40,847 nucleotides of DNA. Source: Celeribacter halophilus. Lineage in GTDB: Bacteria; Pseudomonadota; Alphaproteobacteria; Rhodobacterales; Rhodobacteraceae. Positions 8,194 to 15,009 of the stretch are shown here, piece by piece; the stretch's first letter is position 1; each line of letters starts with the position of its first letter. The translations under genes and the position numbers were made by a program. The notes beneath the pieces were generated by a model, which did not search any database, was not told where the DNA came from, and saw only the letters and a program-made list of their open reading frames with translations. The stretch lies in the NCBI RefSeq assembly GCF_900114135.1, contig NZ_FORY01000021.1, positions 1 through 40,847 of the forward strand, given 5' to 3'.

Positions 8194-9086
8194 CAGGACT
8201 TTCCGCCGAACAGTTTGAACGCATTGCCAAAGGCCTCAAGAGCCGCCGCTGGCACGACAACCGTCTGTTTTCCTTCTCCGGCCCCCAGCGCGGTCAGTGC
8301 CTCGACCTGTTTCAGAGCTACCTGATATTGCGCGGATTCGATGCCGTGTTCAGTGATCGCCTCGGCCACAACGGCGGTCGCATAGGCCTCGGCCTCGGCC
8401 AGAACACGGCGGGCTTTCGCGGATTGCTCAGCGGCGTAAAGCTGGGCATCGGCGTTTAGTTCGACAGAGCGTTTCTCACCTTCCGCTTCGGTGACTGCTG
8501 CACGGCGAGCGCGTTCGGCATTTAATTGCTGCAGCATCGCGGCACGGGTGGCTTCATCAAGATTGACGTCAAGCACCTCGGCGCGCGTCACCTCGATCCC
8601 CCAATTGTCCACCGCGTCTTCAACGGCCAGCTTGATGGTCGAAATCAGTTGATCACGGTTCGACTGGACCTCATCAAGTTCCATCTTGCCGATCTCCGCA
8701 CGCACGATCCCCGCAACCGTGGTCGCAATCGCCGCATCAACATCGCGGATGCGGTAAACCGTCTTTTCAGGTTCGATGATGCGATAGAAAACGGAGGTTT
8801 CGACCTTGACCAACACGTTGTCCGAGGTGATCGCATCCTGCATCGCATTCGGCAACTGACGCTCAAGAATAGAAATCTTATGCGCCACAATATCGATCAG
8901 CGGCACGATGAAGTTGATCCCGGGTCCCAGAACCGTGCGCAACCGGCCAAACCGCTCCACCACATATTTCTCGGATTGCGGAACGATCCGAACCCCTTTG
9001 AGCACCAGAAGGATGACAAATGCGGCCAAAGCCAGCGTAACGATATTGCCGCCGGTCAGAAACTGGAACGGATCAATGGAATACAT
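8193..9086 (-). CDS. SPFH/stomatin-like membrane protein
   Basis: The 297-residue protein is a stomatin/prohibitin-family member of the QmcA/YbbK type: one N-terminal transmembrane helix (VTLALAAFVILLVL), then the SPFH domain (VVERFGRLRTVLGPGINFIVPLID, SILERQLPNAMQDAITSDNV) and an alanine/glutamate-rich coiled region (QQLNAERARRAAVTEAEGEK) that drives oligomerisation. Such proteins form rings on the inner membrane and bind NfeD partners and proteases. I prefer the ATG at 9086 because it agrees with the usual N-terminus and follows GGGGA; an in-frame ATG at 9113 is possible. It is the first gene of a coupled stomatin-NfeD-Nudix operon. Confidence 0.92.
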   Translation of the reverse strand: MYSIDPFQFLTGGNIVTLALAAFVILLVLKGVRIVPQSEKYVVERFGRLRTVLGPGINFIVPLIDIVAHKISILERQLPNAMQDAITSDNVLVKVETSVFYRIIEPEKTVYRIRDVDAAIATTVAGIVRAEIGKMELDEVQSNRDQLISTIKLAVEDAVDNWGIEVTRAEVLDVNLDEATRAAMLQQLNAERARRAAVTEAEGEKRSVELNADAQLYAAEQSAKARRVLAEAEAYATAVVAEAITEHGIESAQYQVALKQVEALTALGAGEGKQTVVVPAAALEAFGNAFKLFGGKS

Positions 9087-9187
9087 GAGACTACTTTCCC
9101 CAACTGATATCATGGGCCCATGGCCCCTTTCTTCGAATGGGTATATGATGAATCCTCATCAAGAAAGCAAAACATGCCTGTCCCGTT

Positions 9188-10441
9188 ATGCCCAGCCTAT
9201 GCCGTGATTGCCTGACCACATTCGAGAACGGCATGCGCTGCCCGTCCTGCGGGCGGCCCCGTGTGCTGTCGCATCCCGAACTGCTCACACTTGCGATTGC
9301 GCATATGGATTGCGACGCCTTTTATGCCTCTGTCGAAAAGCGCGACAATCCGGAGTTGCGTGACAAACCGGTGATTGTGGGCGGCGGCAAACGCGGGGTT
9401 GTTACCACCGCCTGTTACATCGCACGGATCAAAGGCGTGCGCTCCGCTATGCCGATGTTCAAGGCGCTGGCCCTGTGCCCCGAGGCCGTGATCGTCAAAC
9501 CGAGGATGGAGGCCTATGTGGCGGCCTCGCGCGAAATTCGGGACATGATGAACGAGTTGACGCCGGATGTGGAGCCGCTGTCCCTCGACGAGGCCTTCAT
9601 GGATTTGAGGGGCACGACGAAGCTCCACGGCCACCCGCCCGCGGTCATGCTGGCGCGACTGGTGAAACGGATGCGCGATGAGTTGCAACTCACAGGCTCC
9701 ATCGGCCTGTCCCACAACAAGTTTCTGGCCAAAATCGCCTCCGACCTCGATAAGCCGCGCGGGTTTTCAGTGATCGGACAGGCCGAAACGCTGGACTTTC
9801 TCGCCGAGCAACCCGTCAGCCTCATTTGGGGCGTCGGGCAGGCCACAAAAACCGCGCTCGAAAAGGCCGGCATCCGGACATTTACCGACCTCAGACGCTG
9901 GGAAAAAGACGACCTGCATCGCAGGTTCGGCGCGATGGGAGACCGCCTGTGGCATCTGGCACGCGGTGAGGACAAGCGCCGCATCTCTGCGCATCGTCCG
10001 GTCAAATCCATCTCCAACGAAACCACATTTTCCGAGGACATCGCGGCTCTTGATCTGCTCGAAGGGCATTTGTGGCGTCTTGCGCAAAAGGTCTCCGACC
10101 GCTGCAAGGCCAAAGACATCGCGGGCCGTGTTGTCACACTCAAACTCAAACGCGCCAATCACGCCAGCCTGACCCGCCGTGTCACGTTACACGAAGCGAC
10201 CAATATCGCAGACCGGATGTTTCGCACCGGTCGGGAACTCCTGGTTCCGGCTTTGGAACATGGCCCGTTTCGCCTGATTGGTATCGGTCTCTCCGATCTG
10301 GTCCCCGCCGCCGAAGCCGACCTGTCGCCGGACCTTTTGGATCCGGACGCCGTCAAGCGCGCGCAAGCCGAACGCGCCAGCGACGAAATCAGGAAACGTT
10401 TCGGCAAGGATGCTATTGTGAAAGGGCGGGCGCTGCGCTGA
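9188..10441 (+). CDS. dinB: DNA polymerase IV (Y-family, DinB) with N-terminal CxxC motifs
   Basis: Pol IV is an error-prone translesion DNA polymerase. The 417-residue protein has the Y-family palm motifs HMDCDAFYASVE (first catalytic Asp) and SLDEAFMDL (catalytic Asp-Glu), the GIGLSHNKFLAKIASDLDKP thumb/finger region and a little-finger domain to about residue 390. Ahead of the polymerase domain is an extra segment of about 38 residues with CRDC (5, 8) and CPSC (18, 21), a probable zinc ribbon. No SOS operator of the alphaproteobacterial GTTC-N7-GTTC or GAAC-N7-GAAC type is visible upstream. It is divergent from the stomatin gene. Confidence 0.93.
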   Translation: MPSLCRDCLTTFENGMRCPSCGRPRVLSHPELLTLAIAHMDCDAFYASVEKRDNPELRDKPVIVGGGKRGVVTTACYIARIKGVRSAMPMFKALALCPEAVIVKPRMEAYVAASREIRDMMNELTPDVEPLSLDEAFMDLRGTTKLHGHPPAVMLARLVKRMRDELQLTGSIGLSHNKFLAKIASDLDKPRGFSVIGQAETLDFLAEQPVSLIWGVGQATKTALEKAGIRTFTDLRRWEKDDLHRRFGAMGDRLWHLARGEDKRRISAHRPVKSISNETTFSEDIAALDLLEGHLWRLAQKVSDRCKAKDIAGRVVTLKLKRANHASLTRRVTLHEATNIADRMFRTGRELLVPALEHGPFRLIGIGLSDLVPAAEADLSPDLLDPDAVKRAQAERASDEIRKRFGKDAIVKGRALR

Positions 10442-10471
10442 TGCCCCCATCAAACGCGCAGATCAAAGGCT

Positions 10472-11332
10472 TTACTCCGCAGCCAAAGGCAGACGCTCCG
10501 CCCCGATCTCCGCAATGGTTTTCGCCGCCGCGGTAATCCGGTCGCGAAACGCGGCAAAGTCGGGCCGCAACTCCAGCGTCGCCTCGTCCATATACAGGGA
10601 GCGGTCAATCTCGACCTGAATGGCATGATACTGCCTCGACGGGCGCCCGTAATGCTGCGCCACATAGGCGCCTGCGAAGGGGACATTGCGGGAGACTTCA
10701 AACCCCTGCGCGGCAAACGCAGCCTCGACTTCATTGACAACCTCAGAGCGCGCAGACGCGCCATAACGGTCACCGATCACGATCTCCGGTCGCATCCTGT
10801 GTCCCATACGCACGGTTGAAAGTGCCTCGCGCGGCATCGAGTGGCAATCAATCAGAATCGCCCGCCCGAATTGCGCGTGAGATTCGTCGAGCACGGATTT
10901 CAAAAGATGATGATAGGGCATCCAGACCTGTTCAATCCGCTCTTGTGCTGCCACGCGGCTGATTTTGCCACGATAGATCGCGCGACCACCCGCCACCACG
11001 CGTGGAATCACACCAAGGCCAGAGGCAATCCGTGGGTTCAAACCTGCACGCCCGACCCCCTCAATCAGCGCGGGATCAAGCTCGTCGGAGCGGCGGTTCA
11101 GATCCACCCAAGCCCGTGGATAAGTGGCCGACAAAAGCACAGCTCCAAAGTCGGGAACTCGCGCGAAAATCCGGTCCACATGTGCATCTTCAGAAGATCG
11201 CAGCTGCAACGGATCCAGAAGCCCGTGCTCCAGCATCTCCTCCGGATAGGCCCGCCCGCTATGCGGCGACGCAAACACCACGCAGGACGTTCTCTGCGCA
11301 GGTCGCTGCAAAATATAGGGGGCCACACTCAT
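10472..11332 (-). CDS. N-formylglutamate amidohydrolase family protein
   Basis: The 286-residue product matches the N-formylglutamate deformylase family (HutG type), which hydrolyses N-formyl-L-glutamate to glutamate and formate at the end of one histidine degradation route. Visible family features are FASPHSGRAYP, PRAWVDLNRRSDELDP, LIDCHSMP and GAYVAQHYGRP; the His and Glu/Asp in these stretches are suited to metal binding. No other hut gene is nearby, so the physiological substrate is uncertain. I chose the ATG at 11332 because AAAGGA stands 6 nt before it; an in-frame GTG at 11347 lies within that ribosome site. Confidence 0.87.
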   Translation of the reverse strand: MSVAPYILQRPAQRTSCVVFASPHSGRAYPEEMLEHGLLDPLQLRSSEDAHVDRIFARVPDFGAVLLSATYPRAWVDLNRRSDELDPALIEGVGRAGLNPRIASGLGVIPRVVAGGRAIYRGKISRVAAQERIEQVWMPYHHLLKSVLDESHAQFGRAILIDCHSMPREALSTVRMGHRMRPEIVIGDRYGASARSEVVNEVEAAFAAQGFEVSRNVPFAGAYVAQHYGRPSRQYHAIQVEIDRSLYMDEATLELRPDFAAFRDRITAAAKTIAEIGAERLPLAAE

Positions 11333-11353
11333 CGAAAATCCTTTCACCCGAAG

Positions 11354-11381
11354 ACTATAATGGGTTTTGCAAAAATCCGAA
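11354..11381 (-). promoter_or_regulatory. Possible promoter of the N-formylglutamate amidohydrolase gene
   Basis: On the minus strand TTCGGA (11381-11376), 16 nt, TATAGT (11359-11354). The -10 is 5/6 to consensus and lies about 22 nt before the start codon; the -35 is poor. A TTTCAT-CTC-ATGAAA inverted repeat (11385-11399) lies just upstream of the -35. Confidence 0.33.
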
Positions 11382-11629
11382 GGGTTTCATCTCATGAAAA
11401 ATGCTAATTTCGTGTTTCTGTCGCCCTGATTTTCTTGGGCATATCCCACCTGTCATCCCGGGAAACGCGGTAAATGGCGAAAATCTCTGTCAAAAGCTCT
11501 TGAACATTCATCCGACTCCTTTTATACGCCCACGGACTGACGCGGGAAATGCCCCGCGTCTTGTTCGTTCCGCCAATTTACCACCCTGTGGTAGAGGTTC
11601 GGGCAAGGCGCAGTTTCCCACGGACGGAA
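11382..11629. other. Intergenic region upstream of tRNA-Val
   Basis: No protein gene is supported between the amidohydrolase start and the tRNA. It contains the inverted repeat TTTCAT-CTC-ATGAAA (11385-11399), a promoter candidate for the tRNA (11500-11528), and an 8-bp perfect hairpin GACGCGGG/CCCGCGTC with a 6-nt loop (11539-11560) that would be near the 5' end of the tRNA precursor. Confidence 0.5.
11500..11528 (+). promoter_or_regulatory. Candidate promoter for tRNA-Val/rpmJ
   Basis: TTGAAC (11500-11505), exactly 17 nt, TATACG (11523-11528); each hexamer is 4/6 to the sigma-70 consensus. The predicted transcript would carry about 95 nt of leader, including an 8-bp hairpin, before the tRNA. 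Confidence 0.42.
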
Positions 11630-11704
11630 GGGCGTATAGCTCAGTGGTAGAGCACTTCGTTGACATCGAAGGGGTCACAAGTTCGAACCTTGTTACGCCC
11701 ACCA
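11630..11704 (+). tRNA. tRNA-Val (anticodon GAC)
   Basis: A complete 75-nt cloverleaf is present: acceptor GGGCGTA/TACGCCC (7 bp), D-stem GCTC/GAGC with loop AGTGGTA, anticodon stem CTTCG/CGAAG with loop TTGACAT (anticodon GAC), 5-nt variable region, T-stem ACAAG/CTTGT with loop TTCGAAC, and an encoded ACCA 3' end. The anticodon reads GUC/GUU valine codons. rpmJ begins 62 nt downstream on the same strand. Confidence 0.96.
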
Positions 11705-11765
11705 TCCGGCCGGTCAGATTGGTTTTAAACAGGCGCACGCAGGCGCCGCGACAAGGAGACTGGAC

Positions 11766-11891
11766 ATGAAAGTTCGCAACTCGCTCCGCTCGCTGAAGAA
11801 CCGGCACCGCGACTGCCGCGTCGTGCGCCGTAAAGGCCGCGTGTACGTGATCAACAAGACGCAGCGCCGCTTCAAAGCCCGTCAGGGCTAA
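11766..11891 (+). CDS. rpmJ: 50S ribosomal protein L36 (zinc-independent type)
   Basis: The 41-residue product, [20 protein letters not shown] followed by [21 protein letters not shown], is a ribosomal protein L36 of the large subunit. It has a single cysteine instead of the CxxC...C...H zinc ribbon, so it belongs to the C-minus (YkgO-like) form that does not need zinc. AAGGAG is 7 nt before the ATG. It follows tRNA-Val by 62 nt, may share its transcript, and is closed by a strong terminator 25 nt after the stop. Confidence 0.95.
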   Translation: MKVRNSLRSLKNRHRDCRVVRRKGRVYVINKTQRRFKARQG

Positions 11892-11916
11892 GTTCAGCAG
11901 CGATCACTAAAAAAAG

Positions 11917-11943
11917 GCCGTCCGATTTTCGGGCGGCTTTTTT
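11917..11943 (+). terminator. Intrinsic terminator of rpmJ
   Basis: A 9-bp stem GCCGTCCGA/TCGGGCGGC (one G-U pair) with a 3-nt loop is followed by six T residues. An A-run precedes it, so weak activity on the other strand is possible. Confidence 0.87.
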
Positions 11944-12035
11944 CGTGGCTGGCGATTTTCATGTCTGGCAATCGGCCTGCAAACCCATCCTTTTCACGAA
12001 CACGCTGAGTCGCAGGGTTTCCGGAAAAGAATGAA

Positions 12036-12055
12036 GCGCGCCCCGAAGGGCGCGC
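12036..12055 (-). terminator. Probable terminator of the butanediol-dehydrogenase-like gene
   Basis: An 8-bp perfect GC stem (GCGCGCCC/GGGCGCGC, loop CGAA) lies 14 nt past the minus-strand stop codon and is followed on that strand by TTCATTCTTTT, a diffuse T-rich tail. Confidence 0.68.
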
Positions 12056-12069
12056 CCGACATTTCCGAC

Positions 12070-13143
12070 TTATGCCGAAACGTCGATCAGGATTTTGACG
12101 TGCTCACCCGATGGATCGAGCAGCGCGTCAAACCCTTCGGTCACAGCATCGTCGAGAACGATTTTCTTGGTCACCACTTTCGCTGCCGGAATTGCACCCG
12201 AAGCGATCAGGTCCACCACTTTCGGCCAGTAGTGGGTCGGGTAAGCCCAAGCCCCGCGCACATCGACATCCTTGAAGGTCACATCATGCCAATGCAGTTT
12301 GCTGTCTTTGGTATGCAGGCCGACCTGAACAATCGTGCCCTGCTTGCGCACCGCTTGCAGACCTGTGTTGAGCGCCGCTTCGTTCCCCGATGCCTCAAGC
12401 ACCTTGTCACAGCCAACGCCACCTTCGGTTTGCTCCCGAACAACGGCCACCACATCATCCTTCATCGGATTGAGGGTGATCACTTCCGGCATGATCTCTT
12501 TCGCCAGTTTCAGCCGCGTTTCATTCACATCGGACAAAAAGATTTTTGTCGCACCGAAAGCTTTTGCTGACAGCATTGCGAGCATACCAATCGGCCCCGC
12601 ACCGGTCACCAGAACGGAATCTCCGGCCGTCACCTCACCACGCTCACAGGCATAGACCGCCACCGCAGTCGGCTCGACCAGCGCACCCTCTTCCCAGCTC
12701 ATGCTGTCGGGAATTTTCACCGCGTTGTAATCGTTCACAATCGCGGCCTCGGCCATACCGCCGGACATCCAGCTCAGACCAACCAGCGCCAGATCCTCGC
12801 TCAGGTGGAACAGGCCACGGTCTGCAAAATAGTCGCCCGAACGCGGCATCACCAGCGGCTGCACCGACACGCGGTCACCGGGTTTCACATGGGTGACGCC
12901 TTCGCCCACGGCAGTCACTTCGCCGCTGCACTCATGCCCAAGAACCTGCGGAGCCTGTGCCTTTGTGAAAGGATGCGGCTCTACCGGCACAAAAATCGGA
13001 CCGGCAACATATTCGTGCAGATCAGTGCCACAGATACCGACATATTTGTTCTTGATTGCAACCTGCCCTGGCCCTGGCTGGGGGATGTCTTCCATGTCTT
13101 CAATACGAAGATCTTTCGCGGCGTAAAATCTAAGAGCTTTCAT
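12070..13143 (-). CDS. 2,3-butanediol dehydrogenase-like zinc alcohol dehydrogenase
   Basis: The 357-residue protein is a medium-chain dehydrogenase/reductase. It has the catalytic zinc ligands in GICGTDLHEY (Cys38), VLGHE (His70, Glu71) and ALVEPTAVA (Glu about 157), and the NAD(P) Rossmann motif TGAGPIGML. The N-terminal GTDLHEYVAGPIFVP stretch is typical of (R,R)-butanediol dehydrogenases that interconvert acetoin and 2,3-butanediol. The loop at about residues 95-115, which in this group normally carries four structural-zinc cysteines, contains none, so the enzyme probably lacks the structural zinc. AAAGGAG stands before the ATG. It is monocistronic, with an FNR-like site about 100 bp upstream. 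A sorbitol or threonine dehydrogenase role is a less likely alternative. Confidence 0.85.
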   Translation of the reverse strand: MKALRFYAAKDLRIEDMEDIPQPGPGQVAIKNKYVGICGTDLHEYVAGPIFVPVEPHPFTKAQAPQVLGHECSGEVTAVGEGVTHVKPGDRVSVQPLVMPRSGDYFADRGLFHLSEDLALVGLSWMSGGMAEAAIVNDYNAVKIPDSMSWEEGALVEPTAVAVYACERGEVTAGDSVLVTGAGPIGMLAMLSAKAFGATKIFLSDVNETRLKLAKEIMPEVITLNPMKDDVVAVVREQTEGGVGCDKVLEASGNEAALNTGLQAVRKQGTIVQVGLHTKDSKLHWHDVTFKDVDVRGAWAYPTHYWPKVVDLIASGAIPAAKVVTKKIVLDDAVTEGFDALLDPSGEHVKILIDVSA

Positions 13144-13243
13144 AGGGGAGGTCTCCTTTACTACTTAAATACTCTCTGCGCATGGCAACTTCCGCCAAAG
13201 CAGAGAGGCAGCGGAATCATCGCGCAATGCGACCCGCTATTCT

Positions 13244-13257
13244 TTAATTAAGATCAA
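13244..13257. promoter_or_regulatory. FNR-like (anaerobox) site upstream of the butanediol-dehydrogenase-like gene
   Basis: TTAAT-TAAG-ATCAA matches TTGAT-N4-ATCAA at 9 of 10 positions and is centred about 107 bp before the start codon. FNR/FnrL family proteins use this site in alphaproteobacteria. The surrounding sequence is A/T-rich and a chance match is possible. Confidence 0.45.
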
Positions 13258-13314
13258 GTTTGTAAAAGGAAATGTATGCTTTCGCACACAATCGCGTGAC
13301 GAAAACAAAGCCAA

Positions 13315-13343
13315 ACAGGCGTCGCGAAGAACGCAGCGCCTGT
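13315..13343 (-). terminator. Probable terminator of the DUF3775 gene
   Basis: Arms ACAGGCG/CGCCTGT with an inner GCG/CGC pairing form a long hairpin 22 nt past the DUF3775 stop. The minus strand continues with TTGGCTTTGTTTT, a loosely U-rich tail. Confidence 0.6.
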
Positions 13344-13364
13344 CTTCATACACCAACCGAAACC

Positions 13365-13757
13365 TTACGCTTTGCGATACAGTTCGTCTTCCAATTCCGA
13401 CGTATCCACCCCGAGACGCTCAAGTCCGTCCTCAAGATAATCAGCCAAAAGCGGAATCCCGAGAAGGTATTTCTCGGTCGGGCCAGTGGCCTCTTGTTTG
13501 GCGGTTTCAAAAGCCTCGGCATAGTCGTCAAAGGTTTCACGCCCGATCCATGTGATCGCGACAAGAGCGGCTTTTTCATCCTCGTTCAAGCCGCGAATGA
13601 AACTCTGCAACTCGCGCCCCGTGCCGTCTGACGGGCGAGCTTCAAGGATCGTATCCCCGTCGGCTTCATCTCCGGGCCGATCCCAGCGACCAACTTTTGC
13701 GCCAAGTTCACGCGCGCGCACAATGACAAAGGCGACTTTGTTCGGGCTGATATCCAT
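13365..13757 (-). CDS. DUF3775 family protein
   Basis: The 130-residue acidic cytosolic protein matches the alphaproteobacterial DUF3775 family; its function is unknown. Visible features are an N-terminal MDISPNKVAFVIVRARE helix, FIRGLNEDEKAALVAITWIGR and a C-terminal PLLADYLEDGLERLG segment. No membrane segment, signal peptide or metal motif is visible. I chose the ATG at 13757 because GGAGG stands at the right distance and homologues begin here as I recall; an in-frame start 20 codons upstream adds unrelated residues. It is flanked by unrelated genes and appears monocistronic. Confidence 0.78.
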   Translation of the reverse strand: MDISPNKVAFVIVRARELGAKVGRWDRPGDEADGDTILEARPSDGTGRELQSFIRGLNEDEKAALVAITWIGRETFDDYAEAFETAKQEATGPTEKYLLGIPLLADYLEDGLERLGVDTSELEDELYRKA

Positions 13758-13854
13758 GGCGCATTCCTCCAAATTCTGTGCGAAAGGACTGTGCCCCAAA
13801 GGGTGCCACAGGCACATGACCTAGGTCAAACTTTCCACCTTCACAAAGGGCTTT

Positions 13855-15009
13855 CTACGTTTTTTGCACAAGCGCAGCAGGGGGCGCAGACGGTGTGTCA
13901 GCGGCCAGTTCCTCAAAGTCGAAATTGTCGAGCCGGTGCGCACGCTTGCCCGCTTTTTCGGCCGAAATCTTGATGTCTTCAAGATCTTTCGCGGCTTGTC
14001 CGAAATGACGATCGAGGTTGCCAACACGAGTCCCAAGGCGCTCGACATCCGCATAAAGCAGGGACAGTTCCTTGCGAATTGCGCCCGCCTGTTCACGCAT
14101 CCGCGCATCCTTGAGAATCGCCCGCATCGTGTTGAGTGTCGCCATGCAGGTGGTCGGAGAGACGATCCAGACACGCTTGTCAAAGCCCTCGCGGACAAGC
14201 TCGGGGAAGTTCGCATGAAGCTCGGCATAGACCGCCTCGGACGGCAGGAACATCAACGCCCCGTCTGCCGTTTCTCCTTCGAGGATATATTTCTCCGAAA
14301 TGTCCGAGATATGACGTTTCACCGCCTGTCGCATGAGTTTCGCGGCTTCATTGAGTTCCCACTGCGTATCGGCACGCCGCAACGCCTCATAGGCTTCCAG
14401 CGGGAATTTACTGTCGATCGCAATCGGTCCCGGAGGGTTGGGCAAATGGATCAGGCAATCCGCACGTTTCCCGTTCGAGAGCGTCGCCTGTAGCGTATAG
14501 CTGTCCTTGGGAAGGGCTTTGCTGACGATATCATTCAACTGGATTTCCCCGAAGGCACCGCGCGTCTGCTTGTTCGAAAGGATGTCTTGCAAGGACAGGA
14601 CATTTCCCGAAAGCTTCTCGATATTCGCTTGCGCCTTGTCGATGGTCTCCAGACGTTCATGCAACGCGCCGAGGCTTTTGGCCGTGCGTTGTGCGGACCC
14701 TTGCAGGTTCACATTCATCGTCTCCGTCACCAGTGCGAGCCGTTTTTCCATCAGTTCCAACATCTTGGATTGCGACGCCACCTGTGCCTCTGAGACATGA
14801 GTCAATCCCCCTGCAAGCTGCTGTTGCCCGTCCGAGAGCATCTGCACTCGCTGGCCAAGCTGGTTCATCTGTTGCGCAATCGGCAGGGCCATTTTGGCAG
14901 CCTCGCCAGAGCGTTTCAGAACTACGACAAGAAGGAAAAAGAAAAGCAAAAGGACCGCTCCGCCGATCACGGCAGCAAGCGTCAAAGGGTCAGCGAAATC
15001 AAGTGTCAT
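13855..15009 (-). CDS. rmuC: RmuC-family DNA recombination protein
   Basis: RmuC limits inversions and rearrangements at repeats and has a nuclease-like core of the PD-(D/E)xK superfamily. The 384-residue protein has one N-terminal transmembrane segment (about 11-32), a coiled-coil region to about residue 150 (QMNQLGQRVQMLSDGQQQL and following) and the conserved RmuC domain with TRGAFGEIQLNDIV, LPNPPGPIAIDSKFPLEAY and FLPSEAVYAELHA. The Asp-Ser-Lys of AIDSKFP fits the expected catalytic region. Its ATG overlaps the mutL stop as ATGA, so the two genome-stability genes are translationally coupled. Confidence 0.92.
   Translation of the reverse strand: MTLDFADPLTLAAVIGGAVLLLFFFLLVVVLKRSGEAAKMALPIAQQMNQLGQRVQMLSDGQQQLAGGLTHVSEAQVASQSKMLELMEKRLALVTETMNVNLQGSAQRTAKSLGALHERLETIDKAQANIEKLSGNVLSLQDILSNKQTRGAFGEIQLNDIVSKALPKDSYTLQATLSNGKRADCLIHLPNPPGPIAIDSKFPLEAYEALRRADTQWELNEAAKLMRQAVKRHISDISEKYILEGETADGALMFLPSEAVYAELHANFPELVREGFDKRVWIVSPTTCMATLNTMRAILKDARMREQAGAIRKELSLLYADVERLGTRVGNLDRHFGQAAKDLEDIKISAEKAGKRAHRLDNFDFEELAADTPSAPPAALVQKT

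Noticed and set aside
11524-11532. TACGCCCAC, identical to part of the 3' end of tRNA-Val, as a possible attachment-site or tRNA remnant
   Set aside because: Only nine bases match, no integrase or element boundary is nearby, and the stretch overlaps the tRNA promoter candidate.
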